From: GCA-2720865 sp047630275
GTDB lineage: Bacteria; Bdellovibrionota; Bacteriovoracia; Bacteriovoracales; Bacteriovoracaceae
Reading direction: 5' to 3'
Length of the DNA stretch: 64,000 nt
Assembly: GCA_047630275.1 (NCBI GenBank)
Contig: JBLHVN010000003.1
Coordinates: forward strand, 124,001 to 188,000
Shown: positions 53,327-62,158 of the stretch, piece by piece
How the letters are laid out: each line of letters starts with the position of its first letter
How positions within the stretch are numbered: the first letter of the stretch is position 1
Notes under the pieces: model-generated
Seen by the model: the letters and a program-made list of their open reading frames with translations, nothing else
Database searches by the model: none
What the model was told of the DNA's origin: nothing
Position numbers and translations under genes: made by a program

Positions 53327-54412
53327 ATGACAAGAAGCATTAACGAGGGTAACCCTCTCGGAATTTTGGCCATTGATCACTTAGAGTTCACTTGTGATTC
53401 TTTAAAGAGTCCAACTAAGGAATTGTTTTATAAACTTGGTTTTCAAAAGACCTTTGAAAACTCTCTTTTAAAAACAGAGCTCTTTACCCAAGGTCAATGC
53501 CGTTTTCTTTTAAACGCTAATACAGATGAAAAGTCTTGGAGCCGATTCTATTTTAATAATCATGGCGAAGGCGTTAGCAAGATTTCTTTTTTAGTTGAAG
53601 ATGCCAAGCATGCCTTAAAAACTGCTGTCGAGCGCGGCGGTGAAATGGTTAATGATATTGAAGAAGTTGAGTGCGAGCATGGAGTCTTTATAACAGGCAC
53701 CATCAAAGGCTTTGGTGACGTTCTAAATGAATTCGTTGAAAGACCAAAAGCCTACTTTAGACCAGAGTATAATAAGCTTGAATCAGACCCACAAGGAGCG
53801 CCTTTAAAACAAAGATGCGCAAGGATTGATCATTTAACCAATAATGTTCCTCATGGGGAAATGGAAAAATGGGTTAAGTTCTATGAAGATGTTTATGGCT
53901 TTAAAGTAACAAGATACTTTGATATCCACGGGGCAAAGACGGGGCTTGATTCTAAAGTTGTTCAGCTACCTAAAGGCGAGGTCATCATTCCTATCAATGA
54001 GCCTGATGTACCTGATGGAAAATCTCAAATTCAAGAATTCCTAGACCGTCATAAAGGAGCTGGGGTTCAGCATATTGCCCTCACTTCTGGCGATATCGTT
54101 GAGACCATTAGTGAGCTTCGAAGCCGTGATATCCGTTTCTTAAATACTCCTAGCACCTACTACGAAGGAATAGCAGGGAGAGGAATCAAGGTTACTGAAG
54201 ACTTAGCCGTTCTTGAAGAAAATCAAATCTTAGTTGATGGAGATGAAAAGGGTTACCTCTTGCAGATCTTCTCAGATACTTACGTAGGCCCTTTATTCTT
54301 TGAGTTCATCCAAAGAAAGAATAACGATGGCTTTGGTGAAGGAAATTTTCAGGCCCTTTTTGATTCAATTGAATTAGATCAAATGAAGCGAGGATACTTA
54401 AAAGATGAGTAA
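53327..54412 (+). CDS. hppD: 4-Hydroxyphenylpyruvate dioxygenase
   Basis: The likely start is ATG 53327 with AGAAGG 6 bases upstream; the longer TTG start (53297) has none. The 361-aa enzyme has the Fe ligands H169 (ARIDHLTNNV), H249 (GVQHIALTSGD) and E326 (GPLFFEFIQRK), plus the C-terminal IFSDTYVGPLFFEFIQR and GFGEGNFQALF signatures. It converts 4-hydroxyphenylpyruvate to homogentisate (tyrosine catabolism). No homogentisate dioxygenase gene is in the window. The stop overlaps the next start by 8 bases. Confidence 0.95.
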   Translation: MTRSINEGNPLGILAIDHLEFTCDSLKSPTKELFYKLGFQKTFENSLLKTELFTQGQCRFLLNANTDEKSWSRFYFNNHGEGVSKISFLVEDAKHALKTAVERGGEMVNDIEEVECEHGVFITGTIKGFGDVLNEFVERPKAYFRPEYNKLESDPQGAPLKQRCARIDHLTNNVPHGEMEKWVKFYEDVYGFKVTRYFDIHGAKTGLDSKVVQLPKGEVIIPINEPDVPDGKSQIQEFLDRHKGAGVQHIALTSGDIVETISELRSRDIRFLNTPSTYYEGIAGRGIKVTEDLAVLEENQILVDGDEKGYLLQIFSDTYVGPLFFEFIQRKNNDGFGEGNFQALFDSIELDQMKRGYLKDE

Positions 54413-55184
54413 TATTCTTTGCACTCCAAACTTTCAGGACCATCCTCATATTGCTCTTTTAAAGATCAACCGTCCTAAGGTTTTAAACGCCATTAATAAT
54501 GAAGTTCTAAAAGAACTTAGGGATCATCTAAGACTTCTTGATGATGATAGATCCATTCGCGCAGTCATCTTAACCGGAGATGAAAGGGCCTTTGCCGCCG
54601 GGGCTGACTTAGCCTCCCTTGCAACGGCCTCCACTGTGGATCAAATATTAGATGAGCGGGCGCGCCTCTGGAAAGAATTGGCGCTTTTTTCAAAACCTCT
54701 CATCGCGGCCGTGAACGGCTTTGCACTTGGGGGGGGCTGCGAACTTGCTATGAGTTGTGATTTTATCATCGCCTCAGATACAGCCAAGTTAGGCCAACCA
54801 GAGATCAATGTTGGCATCATGCCTGGTGCTGGGGGTACCCAGCGTTTTACAAAGGCCCTTGGAAAATCCAAAGCAAATTACTACCTAATGACCGGTGAGA
54901 TGATCGATGCCCAAGAGGCTCTTGATTTTGGCCTTGTCGCAAAAGTAGTCCCTTCGATAACTTTAATGCAAGAGAGTTTTGAAGCCGCCAAGAAGATAGC
55001 CGCTAAAGCCCCTCTTTCCATGCGCCTTATGAAAGAGGCGGTTAATAAATCATTTGAAATGCCTTTAAAAGATGGGCTTGATTTTGAAAGAAGAAATTTT
55101 TATTTAACCTTCTCTACTAAAGACTCTAAGGAGGGCATCAATGCCTTTTTAGAAAAGAGAAGCGCTACATACGAGGGACATTAA
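54405..55184 (+). CDS. paaF: Enoyl-CoA hydratase (PaaF-like)
   Basis: 259-aa crotonase with both catalytic Glu: FALGGGCELAMSCDFII and LGQPEINVGIMPGAGGTQRF, plus DERAFAAGADLASL. As a typical hydratase it fits PaaF, which hydrates 2,3-dehydroadipyl-CoA, but generic enoyl-CoA hydratase cannot be excluded. Placement directly before paaG supports the call. It ends in a TAATG overlap with paaG. Confidence 0.8.
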   Translation: MSNILCTPNFQDHPHIALLKINRPKVLNAINNEVLKELRDHLRLLDDDRSIRAVILTGDERAFAAGADLASLATASTVDQILDERARLWKELALFSKPLIAAVNGFALGGGCELAMSCDFIIASDTAKLGQPEINVGIMPGAGGTQRFTKALGKSKANYYLMTGEMIDAQEALDFGLVAKVVPSITLMQESFEAAKKIAAKAPLSMRLMKEAVNKSFEMPLKDGLDFERRNFYLTFSTKDSKEGINAFLEKRSATYEGH

Positions 55185-55963
55185 TGTCGGACTTATTAAT
55201 TACAAAAGAAGATGGAACCTGCACTATTAAGCTCAATAGACCTCAGGTCTATAATGCCCTCAATAGAGAAACAAAGCTTTCTCTTATCACAGAGATCAGA
55301 AAAGCCTCAAGAGATGAGTCAGTCGGCTCTATTGTTCTAACCGGGGAAGGAAAAGCCTTTTCTACTGGTCAAGACTTAAATGATAGAACCGTTTCAGGAG
55401 AAGATGCCCCTGTTGATCTTGGCTACACTCTAGAAACGGAATGGAACCCTCTTGTAAACGCTATTAGAGAATCCAATAAGATCGTCATAGGCGCCATCAA
55501 TGGTGTAGTCGCGGGCGCTGGTATTTCTGTTGCCCTAGCTTGTGACTTTATCTACGCTGCCCCTGGGATCAAGTTTGTTAGTGGTTTTTCTAATATCGGT
55601 CTATGCCCAGATGCGGGTTCTAGCTTTATTTTTTCCCGTGCCTTTGGTTATCAAAAAGCCTTGGAGTTTTTCTTAACCAATAAGCCTCTTCTATCAGAAG
55701 ACTTAGAAAAAGCTGGTCTCATCAATTATGTGGGAGAAGATTTTCTTATAAAATCAAATGAAATGGCGCAAAAGATCAATGCCATGGCCCCATTATCCAT
55801 TACAAACATTAAAAAGAACCTACAGTTCTCTCTAGATCAAGACTTTAAAGAAAGCATGAGACGAGAGACAACGACACAAAGATTTTTAGGCAATAGCCTT
55901 GATTATAAGGAAGGACTTAAGGCCTTCTTTGAAAAAAGAAAACCAGAATTTAAAGGACAATAA
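55184..55963 (+). CDS. paaG: PaaG: 2-(1,2-epoxy-1,2-dihydrophenyl)acetyl-CoA isomerase
   Basis: FSTGQDLNDRTV, LETEWNPLVNAI, INGVVAGAGISVALACDFIY and FSNIGLCPDAGSSFIFSRA match PaaG closely: GQDLNDR and the Asp in LCPDAG are the family's marks. In phenylacetate degradation it isomerises the ring epoxide to oxepin-CoA. One-base overlap with the preceding gene. Confidence 0.88.
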   Translation: MSDLLITKEDGTCTIKLNRPQVYNALNRETKLSLITEIRKASRDESVGSIVLTGEGKAFSTGQDLNDRTVSGEDAPVDLGYTLETEWNPLVNAIRESNKIVIGAINGVVAGAGISVALACDFIYAAPGIKFVSGFSNIGLCPDAGSSFIFSRAFGYQKALEFFLTNKPLLSEDLEKAGLINYVGEDFLIKSNEMAQKINAMAPLSITNIKKNLQFSLDQDFKESMRRETTTQRFLGNSLDYKEGLKAFFEKRKPEFKGQ

Positions 55964-55980
55964 TTTAGAAGGAGATATTT

Positions 55981-56796
55981 ATGAGTGAAGCCATTGAATA
56001 CAGCGCCGAAGAGTTAAAACTTTTTGACGAAATTAAAAACGGAAGAAGATTTGAAGCAGACGATGAAATGCCTGAGATCTACCGCAAGCCCCTTATGAAT
56101 CTTTTATGGATGCAAGGAGATAGCGAGTACTCTGGTGCTTTAGGTTATATGCCTTGGATTGAGAAAGCTCCAAGTGTAAGAGAGAAGGTTCTTATCGCCC
56201 AAATCGTTAAAGATGAAATGAGACATGCCTCTGTGATCTACGGTCTCTTAAAAGAACTTGGTGAGGATACTGAAAGCCATGTAGAGAACTCAGAGCTTGG
56301 CTATAAACTTGAAGAAGATGAGATCAATATTGGTTTTAAGAGGATGAAGGATGATTTCCGTGTGAACATCTTTTACTACGGGATTAACTACTGGACCGAT
56401 TTTATTCTCTTTAACTTTCTCATGGACAGAGCTGCTGGACACCAACTTGAAGACACCCTCGACTCAAGTTACCTTCCTTGGAAAAAAGGAATCGAAGGCA
56501 TCTATAAAGAAGAAGTTATGCACTTAGCTCACGGAGATAAGTGGGTTCGTATTCTATCAAAAGACCCAAAAGAAAAAGAGTTCTTACAAAAGAGGCTTAA
56601 CCTTTGGTGGCCACGAGTGATGAATGTTTTTGGTAAATCAACTGGTAAATCCAACGAATTCTATATGAAGCTTGGTCTTAAGAAGAGAACCAACAAAGAA
56701 ATCAGAGCAAGCTTTGTGGCAGAGATTGTCGAGCTTTGTGAAGAATGTGGGCTTACTCTTCCTGAATACGACGAAGCTGCGAACTTAAACAAGTGA
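55981..56796 (+). CDS. PaaA-like diiron monooxygenase subunit
   Basis: 271-aa ferritin-like protein with AAGGAG before ATG. It has MPEIYRKPLMNLL (PaaA-like), E49 in GDSEYSG, E79-x-x-H82 (VKDEMRHA) and E178-x-x-H181 (KEEVMHLAHGDKW), so the carboxylate-bridged diiron ligands are kept. Canonical phenylacetyl-CoA epoxidase needs PaaA, B, C and E; none of the others is here, nor PaaZ. It may be a divergent single-protein oxygenase of the same pathway. The stop overlaps the next GTG (GTGA). Confidence 0.8.
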   Translation: MSEAIEYSAEELKLFDEIKNGRRFEADDEMPEIYRKPLMNLLWMQGDSEYSGALGYMPWIEKAPSVREKVLIAQIVKDEMRHASVIYGLLKELGEDTESHVENSELGYKLEEDEINIGFKRMKDDFRVNIFYYGINYWTDFILFNFLMDRAAGHQLEDTLDSSYLPWKKGIEGIYKEEVMHLAHGDKWVRILSKDPKEKEFLQKRLNLWWPRVMNVFGKSTGKSNEFYMKLGLKKRTNKEIRASFVAEIVELCEECGLTLPEYDEAANLNK

Positions 56797-57650
56797 ACCT
56801 AAACGTCGTTACAGTAATTGGTGCAGGAACCATGGGGCAAGGAATTGCCCAATGGTTTGCTCAACAAGGACTAAGAGTTGAATTAACCGATTCAAACCAC
56901 GAAGCTTCTATTAACGCCCTTACGAAGATAAATTCTTCATGGAGTAAGCTTTGTGAAAAAGGAAAGTTCAGCAAAGAAAAGATCGATATATTTTCAAAGA
57001 ACTTAAAGGCCACTAAGATTGACTCTCTCAATAGTGAATCAGACTTAGTGGTTGAAGCCATTATTGAAAACTTAGAGATAAAGCATAAGGTTTTTAAGAA
57101 CCTAGATGAAGTCATGAATTTGAAGACCATCATTGCTTCAAATACTTCTAGTATTCCTATTACTGAGTTGTCAGAATGTTTATCCCCAGAGCGAAAAAAG
57201 ATGTTCTTAGGTCTTCATTTTTTCAATCCTGCTACCATAATGAAGCTAGTGGAGATCATCAAAGGCGATGAGACAGATCAAGAGCTTTGTGATGATCTTG
57301 AGAAATGGTTTTTAGATAGAGATAAAAAACCTGCCCAATGTAAAGACTCCCCTGGGTTTATCGTCAATAGAGTGGCCCGTAATTTTTACGGAGAGCCCCT
57401 TAGGATTGCAGAAAACGGTCAAGGTTTTACGGAGATAGATAAGGTTTTAAAGGAAGTTGGTGGTTTTCGAATGGGTCCCTTTGAATTGATGGATCTGATT
57501 GGCATTGATATTAATTACGATGTTACCTGTAGTGTCTGGAATGCCTTTAATAAAAATGAACGCTTTGCCCCCCACTCTTTGCAAAAAGAAAAAGTAGAAT
57601 CAGGTCACTTTGGAAGAAAGTCATCTAAAGGATTTTACGATTATGAATAG
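56793..57650 (+). CDS. paaH: 3-Hydroxyacyl-CoA dehydrogenase, N-terminal half of PaaH
   Basis: GTG start inside the preceding stop. The NAD-binding fold VTVIGAGTMGQGIAQWFAQQ (residues 6-25), the catalytic-region SNTSSIPITELSECLS and HFFNPATIMKLVEI are present, with the first C-terminal helical domain GFIVNRVARNFYGE through KSSKGFYDYE. It corresponds to the first ~285 residues of PaaH (usually ~500 aa). The rest is encoded by the next, overlapping gene. It oxidises 3-hydroxyadipyl-CoA in phenylacetate breakdown. Confidence 0.87.
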   Translation: MNLNVVTVIGAGTMGQGIAQWFAQQGLRVELTDSNHEASINALTKINSSWSKLCEKGKFSKEKIDIFSKNLKATKIDSLNSESDLVVEAIIENLEIKHKVFKNLDEVMNLKTIIASNTSSIPITELSECLSPERKKMFLGLHFFNPATIMKLVEIIKGDETDQELCDDLEKWFLDRDKKPAQCKDSPGFIVNRVARNFYGEPLRIAENGQGFTEIDKVLKEVGGFRMGPFELMDLIGIDINYDVTCSVWNAFNKNERFAPHSLQKEKVESGHFGRKSSKGFYDYE

Positions 57651-58260
57651 GATCATCTACGCCACTAAGAATCATCCCTTATTCGATAAGGTTTCAAAGC
57701 TTGATAGGTTCACCCCAAATAGGCCCTTAAATTCAAGCGCAGTCTTAATCGATATGTCCGCTACTTCAAGCGCAGAGAAAAGAGAGCTCTTTTCTCATTA
57801 TAAAGGACCTATTATCTCCGATCTTTCTTTAAATAACGGAGATCAACTCATGAGCGAGTTTCCTCAAGTTAAGGGGGCTTTCTCTACTGTTTTTCCTTCT
57901 CCTAAAAAGACTTACGAAGTGTTTATAAAAGACCCCGCTTTTAGAGAAGATATTGAGTCTCTTTTTTATAAGATTGACCTCTCTGTTTTAGAAGTCAGTA
58001 AAGCTGGCTTTGGTTTTGTATTTGGAAGAACCATTGTTCAGATTATAAACGAAGCATGGTTTGCTCTAGAAGATGAACTGGCCACTGATAAGGCCATTGA
58101 TACGGCCATGCTCTTTGGAGTTAATTACCCGGTAGGTCCATTAGCATGGGGAAGACAAGCTGGTTTATCCAATGTTGTTCTCTTACTTAATGAACTATAT
58201 AAAGAAACAAATAATGAGCGCTACCGCCCTTGTCATAAATTAATAGAGGTTTCTCAATGA
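57643..58260 (+). CDS. C-terminal half of PaaH (second 3HCDH domain) as separate gene
   Basis: Taking ATG 57643 gives 205 aa and an 8-base overlap with the gene before; AAAGGA lies upstream. The segment RTIVQIINEAWFALEDELAT through DTAMLFGVNYPVGPLAWG and ERYRPCHKLIEVS is the second C-terminal domain of PaaH-type dehydrogenases. The N-terminal 100 residues match the PaaH linker in position. The two chains presumably assemble. Its stop overlaps paaJ (ATGA). Confidence 0.8.
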   Translation: MNRIIYATKNHPLFDKVSKLDRFTPNRPLNSSAVLIDMSATSSAEKRELFSHYKGPIISDLSLNNGDQLMSEFPQVKGAFSTVFPSPKKTYEVFIKDPAFREDIESLFYKIDLSVLEVSKAGFGFVFGRTIVQIINEAWFALEDELATDKAIDTAMLFGVNYPVGPLAWGRQAGLSNVVLLLNELYKETNNERYRPCHKLIEVSQ

Positions 58261-59453
58261 AAAAATGCTTTCTAACCTATGCAACTAGAACTCCTATCGG
58301 AAGAATTGGTGGCTCTCTCGCTCCTGTAAGAGTTGATGATTTGATGGCCCACCTTATAAAAGACTTCGCTTCTAAAATGGATTTTGACCTCTCTTTGATT
58401 GATGATGTCATTGTTGGTTGTGCCAATCAGGCTGGGGAAGATAATCGTAATATAGGTCGAATGGCAGCGCTTCTTGGAGGTCTTCCAGATTCCGTTCCAG
58501 GAACAACAATCAACCGTCTTTGTGGTTCCTCACTAGATGGCGTAATGGGGGCGGTCGGTAGAATTAGTGCAGGCTTTGGTGAATGCATCTTGGTCGGCGG
58601 AGCAGAAAGCATGACCAGGGGACCTCTTGTTATATCAAAAGGCTCAACTCCTTTTGGTCGTGATTCAAAGATGTATGACACAACCTTTGGTTGGCGCTTT
58701 CCTAACCCTAAGATGGAGGCCATGTTCCCTCTCTATGGAATGGGAGAAACCGCTGAAGAGGTTCAAGATAAGTTTAAGATCGATAGAGAGGAGCAAGATA
58801 AGTTCGCTCTCAACTCCCATATGAAGGCCATTAAGGCACAAAAGTCTGGGGCCTTTGACTCAGAGATTATTCCTTATAATGTCGAACTCAGAAAGAAGTC
58901 ATACTTAGTTGAAAAAGACGAAGGACCTCGCGCTGACTCTTCATTAGAGGTCTTAGGAAAACTAAGACCGGCCTTTAGAAAAAATGGAACTGTTACCGCA
59001 GGAAACTCAAGTTCAATGAACGATGGAGCGGCTTTAGTATGCGTGGTCTCTGAGGAGTTTTTAAACACCCATAAGTTAACTCCCCTAGTTGAGATCACTG
59101 GAGGCGCCGTAAAAGGACTTCATCCTAATGTAATGGGTCTAGGCCCTGTTGAGGCCACTCGAAGGTTATGCCAAATGTTTGGTAAAAAGATTGAAGACTT
59201 TGATGTAGTGGAATTAAACGAGGCTTTTGCTGTTCAATCTCTTGCTTGTATAAAAGATTTGAATTTGAACCCAGATATTGTCAATAATAATGGCGGGGCC
59301 ATTGCTCTCGGGCATCCGCTAGGCTGTTCAGGGGCCAGGATCTTAACAACCCTGACTCATCAGATGGTTAAAGACAAAAAGCTAAAAGAAGGCCTTGCCA
59401 CTATGTGCATTGGAGTTGGTCAGGGCGTGGCCCTCTCCGTAAGAAACTGCTAA
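58257..59453 (+). CDS. paaJ: Beta-ketoadipyl-CoA thiolase (PaaJ/PcaF-type)
   Basis: 398-aa thiolase: nucleophile C89 (INRLCGSSLDGVMG), VGGAESMTRGPLVI, NEAFAVQSLACIKD, H353 (GGAIALGHPLGCSGAR) and C384 (MCIGVGQGVALS). Gene order paaF-paaG-(A)-paaH-paaJ supports cleavage of 3-oxoadipyl-CoA to succinyl-CoA and acetyl-CoA. A general acetyl-CoA acetyltransferase is an alternative. Confidence 0.9.
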   Translation: MKKCFLTYATRTPIGRIGGSLAPVRVDDLMAHLIKDFASKMDFDLSLIDDVIVGCANQAGEDNRNIGRMAALLGGLPDSVPGTTINRLCGSSLDGVMGAVGRISAGFGECILVGGAESMTRGPLVISKGSTPFGRDSKMYDTTFGWRFPNPKMEAMFPLYGMGETAEEVQDKFKIDREEQDKFALNSHMKAIKAQKSGAFDSEIIPYNVELRKKSYLVEKDEGPRADSSLEVLGKLRPAFRKNGTVTAGNSSSMNDGAALVCVVSEEFLNTHKLTPLVEITGGAVKGLHPNVMGLGPVEATRRLCQMFGKKIEDFDVVELNEAFAVQSLACIKDLNLNPDIVNNNGGAIALGHPLGCSGARILTTLTHQMVKDKKLKEGLATMCIGVGQGVALSVRNC

Positions 59454-59511
59454 AGGCAGCTACCTACAACTTGAAGGGGCAAGATTAAGTTTCTTGTTAA
59501 TATCGTTTTAT

Positions 59512-60087
59512 ATGAATTCTTTAATTTATAGACTCAAGCCCTATTTACGATTAGTTTGCTGTCTTCTTTTCTTTTTATTCCTCTCCATTATATTAGAAGT
59601 AAGTGGTCTTAGAGCTGAGTTTACCTTAACTAAGATTCAACTTTTATTTGAAAAGAATATCTTTATCGCGAGCCTAATCTTTATCTGCGCCTTTTCAATA
59701 GGAAGCATGGCCGGGGTTCCTGGGGGAGTCTTTTTAGGGGCAGCGGTTTACGCTCTTGGAAAGACAAATGGTTATCTAGTTACCTTAACTGCCGGACTTA
59801 TCAGTGTTAGTGTTAGTTTTTTTATAGTAAGGCTTATAGGCCAAGATGGACTAAGAAAGTTTGAGCATCCTTTTGCCTTAAAACTTTTAAGTAAACTTGA
59901 TGACAACCCTCTTAAAATCAACATTACCTTAAGATTCCTTTTTCAGACCCTTCCACCTTTGAACTATACCCTGGCCCTCTCTGGAGTTAAATTTAAGGAT
60001 TATTTTATGGGGGCCCTCATCGGCCTTCCCATACCTATTCTCATCATCACCCTTCTCATCGATCAGCTCATTAGGTTTATCAGCTAG
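59512..60087 (+). CDS. TVP38/TMEM64 (SNARE-associated-like) membrane protein
   Basis: About five membrane segments. SIGSMAGVPGGVFLGAAVYA recalls the re-entrant 'Pgg..l..aa' motif, and LKINITLRFLFQTLPPLNY and YFMGALIGLPIPILII are typical of this DedA-related family, which is implicated in lipid scrambling and membrane homeostasis. A TTG start at 59494 is also possible; no clear ribosome-binding site for either. Not obviously part of the paa operon. Confidence 0.75.
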   Translation: MNSLIYRLKPYLRLVCCLLFFLFLSIILEVSGLRAEFTLTKIQLLFEKNIFIASLIFICAFSIGSMAGVPGGVFLGAAVYALGKTNGYLVTLTAGLISVSVSFFIVRLIGQDGLRKFEHPFALKLLSKLDDNPLKINITLRFLFQTLPPLNYTLALSGVKFKDYFMGALIGLPIPILIITLLIDQLIRFIS

Positions 60088-60173
60088 GTTTGTAAACTTT
60101 TAGTCAATTCTATCTTTCCAACATATCTTTGACTCAAAAAGATTGATAAAATTATTGAAATGGGAGAACAAAT

Positions 60174-60758
60174 ATGAAAACAATAATTATTTTAATGGCC
60201 CTTTTAAGCAGCAATGCTTGGTCCCTATCTATTGGAGATAAAGCCCCTCAAATAAACTTAAAGGGTCATCCTACTAGCTTTGATTTAAGCAAGCATAAAG
60301 GTAAGTTTGTTATTCTTGAATGGTATAATGATGGTTGTCCCTTTGTAAGAAAGCATTATGACTCAGGGAATATGCAGGCCCTGCAAAAGAAGTATGGAAA
60401 CAAGGTCTCTTGGGTTGCTATCAATAGTTCAGCTCCGGGGAAACAAGGACATTTAGAGAATATGTCCGTGGCAAAAAAAAGATTTCAAGACGAAAAGATG
60501 AAGGCCAAGACTCTTATCAAGGATGTTGATGGAAAGGTCGGAATGAAGTATGAGGCTAAGACAACACCTCATATGTATATAATCGACCCTAAGGGTACCC
60601 TTATTTATCAAGGGGCTATCGATTCAATTGCAAGTGCTGACCCTTCGGATATCAAAAAATCTGAAAACTATATAGTGAGTGCCTTAGACTCGGCCCTTAG
60701 TGGAAAGCCCATCAAGCAGGCAAAGACCCGCCCGTATGGTTGTTCAGTAAAGTATTAA
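60174..60758 (+). CDS. Exported redoxin (AhpC/TSA-TlpA-like) with single Cys in active-site region
   Basis: A signal peptide (cleavage near AWS-LS) is followed by a thioredoxin fold: FVILEWYNDGCPFVRKHYDS, SWVAINSSAPGKQGH, KTTPHMYIIDPKGTLIYQGA. C55 of GCPFVRKH is a peroxidatic-type Cys with no CXXC partner; a second Cys is in RPYGCSVKY. Likely a periplasmic thiol oxidoreductase or peroxidase. GGGAGAA precedes ATG. Confidence 0.85.
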   Translation: MKTIIILMALLSSNAWSLSIGDKAPQINLKGHPTSFDLSKHKGKFVILEWYNDGCPFVRKHYDSGNMQALQKKYGNKVSWVAINSSAPGKQGHLENMSVAKKRFQDEKMKAKTLIKDVDGKVGMKYEAKTTPHMYIIDPKGTLIYQGAIDSIASADPSDIKKSENYIVSALDSALSGKPIKQAKTRPYGCSVKY

Positions 60759-60940
60759 TCAAGGCGTTTAACATCTAAAGATGTGATGCAATTATCACTG
60801 GCGGTATAAGTTATCTCAATGGGGCGGCAACAAACTTCACAATCTTCAATATAGGTTTGTCCCCCATAAAGAGACTCAAGGATCATTGAGATCTTCTCCC
60901 CACAATAAGGACAATAGAAAAAGTTTTCAGATTCAAACAT
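60755..60940 (-). CDS. CPXCG-motif Cys-rich zinc-ribbon-like protein
   Basis: Taking ATG 60940 (MFESEN) gives 61 aa with FYCPYCGEKISM and YIEDCEVCCRPIEI: a CPYCG pair and a CEVCC pair, probably binding zinc, as in the small CPXCG protein family (PF14255). It overlaps the uraA stop by 8 bases, and its stop overlaps the convergent redoxin stop by 4 bases. Function unknown. Confidence 0.85.
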   Translation of the reverse strand: MFESENFFYCPYCGEKISMILESLYGGQTYIEDCEVCCRPIEITYTASDNCITSLDVKRLD

Positions 60941-62150
60941 TCTTGCTCGATGGTAAAATAAGATGAAGTACAAGACCCAATATTGATGCCAGCCCTACTC
61001 CTTTTAAAGAAACTGCCCCTGCACTTAAGGTCATTCCTCCGATTCCCGTAACAAGCATGATAGATAAGACCGCCATATTTCTTGGCAGATGCAGGTCTTC
61101 TTTTGTTTTCATCAAAAGGCTTAGTCCAATGACAATAATATTCCCAAAGAGTAGGATAAAGAGCCCTCCCATTACGGGTACAGGTATCGTTTGTAAGAAG
61201 GCCCCAAGCTTTGAGACAAAGCTTAAGATGATTGCGCTAATAGCAGCGAAGGTCATGATCTTTGGGTCGAAGGCGCGGGTTAGGGCCACGGCCCCTGTTA
61301 CTTCTGAGTAAGTGGTATTAGGAGGGCCCCCTACAAGGCCTGCAAATAAAGTGGCAAGACCATCTCCCATCAAGGATTTATGAAGCCCAGGCTCCTTGGC
61401 AAAGTCTTTACCCGTCACGCTAGAGATAGCGCTAATATCACCATAGTGCTCAATAGCTGGAGCAATTGCAATGGGGAGGATAAAGAGGATAGCTTCAATA
61501 TTAAAAACTGGTAAAACGAATCTTGGAATCGACACAAAACTGGTGTTGGTAACAACTTCAAAGTTCACGACTCCTAAGATAAGAGCTAGAACATAACCAC
61601 AAGATAAACCTATTAATATAGAAGAGAGTTTAAAGAATCCTTTTCCCCATATTGAAGCGATTACGGTTGCTGCAAGAGTAACAAAGGCCAAGAGATAACT
61701 TGAGTTAGAGGCCACCAATTGAGCTGAGCCATCTCCTGTTTTTCCCATGGCCATATTGACAGCGACGGGGGCTAGGATAAGACCTATCAACATTATGATA
61801 GGTCCAGTTATAAGGGGCGGCAGAATCTTTTCAAGAAAGTCGTTGCCCTTGATTCTAATGATAAAACTTAAAATAAGGTAAAAGACCCCAGCAGCTGCTA
61901 GACCACTTAAGGTAGAAGGTAATCCCCAGGTCTTAGTCCCATAGACTATGGCCGGAATAAAAGCAAAACTACTGCCTAAGAAAACAGGGATCGATCTTTT
62001 CGTGCAAAGTTGAAAGATAAGTGTCCCTACTCCAGCGGTGAAAAGAGCGATATTTGAATCCATTCCAGTTAAAAGAGGAACAAGAACAAGTGCCCCAAAT
62101 GCCGTAAAAAGCATTTGTAAACCTAGGATTGTTTTTTTAATAAGCTCCAT
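60933..62150 (-). CDS. uraA: Uracil/xanthine permease (UraA-like)
   Basis: 405-aa NCS2 transporter with about 14 membrane segments: LGLQMLFTAFGALVLVPLLT, PVFLGSSFAFIPAIV, ILPIAIAPAIEHYGDISAIS (substrate-binding Glu/His/Gly) and GLVGGPPNTTYSEVTGAVAL are NCS2 signatures. It imports uracil by proton symport. AGGA before ATG; eight bases after the uracil phosphoribosyltransferase gene, an obvious salvage pair. Confidence 0.92.
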   Translation of the reverse strand: MELIKKTILGLQMLFTAFGALVLVPLLTGMDSNIALFTAGVGTLIFQLCTKRSIPVFLGSSFAFIPAIVYGTKTWGLPSTLSGLAAAGVFYLILSFIIRIKGNDFLEKILPPLITGPIIMLIGLILAPVAVNMAMGKTGDGSAQLVASNSSYLLAFVTLAATVIASIWGKGFFKLSSILIGLSCGYVLALILGVVNFEVVTNTSFVSIPRFVLPVFNIEAILFILPIAIAPAIEHYGDISAISSVTGKDFAKEPGLHKSLMGDGLATLFAGLVGGPPNTTYSEVTGAVALTRAFDPKIMTFAAISAIILSFVSKLGAFLQTIPVPVMGGLFILLFGNIIVIGLSLLMKTKEDLHLPRNMAVLSIMLVTGIGGMTLSAGAVSLKGVGLASILGLVLHLILPSSKNV

Positions 62151-62158
62151 AAAGATTC

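Noticed and set aside
58427..59098. Antisense frames inside paaJ
   Set aside because: They lie wholly within a thiolase gene with all catalytic residues and show no family motif; they are reading-frame shadows.
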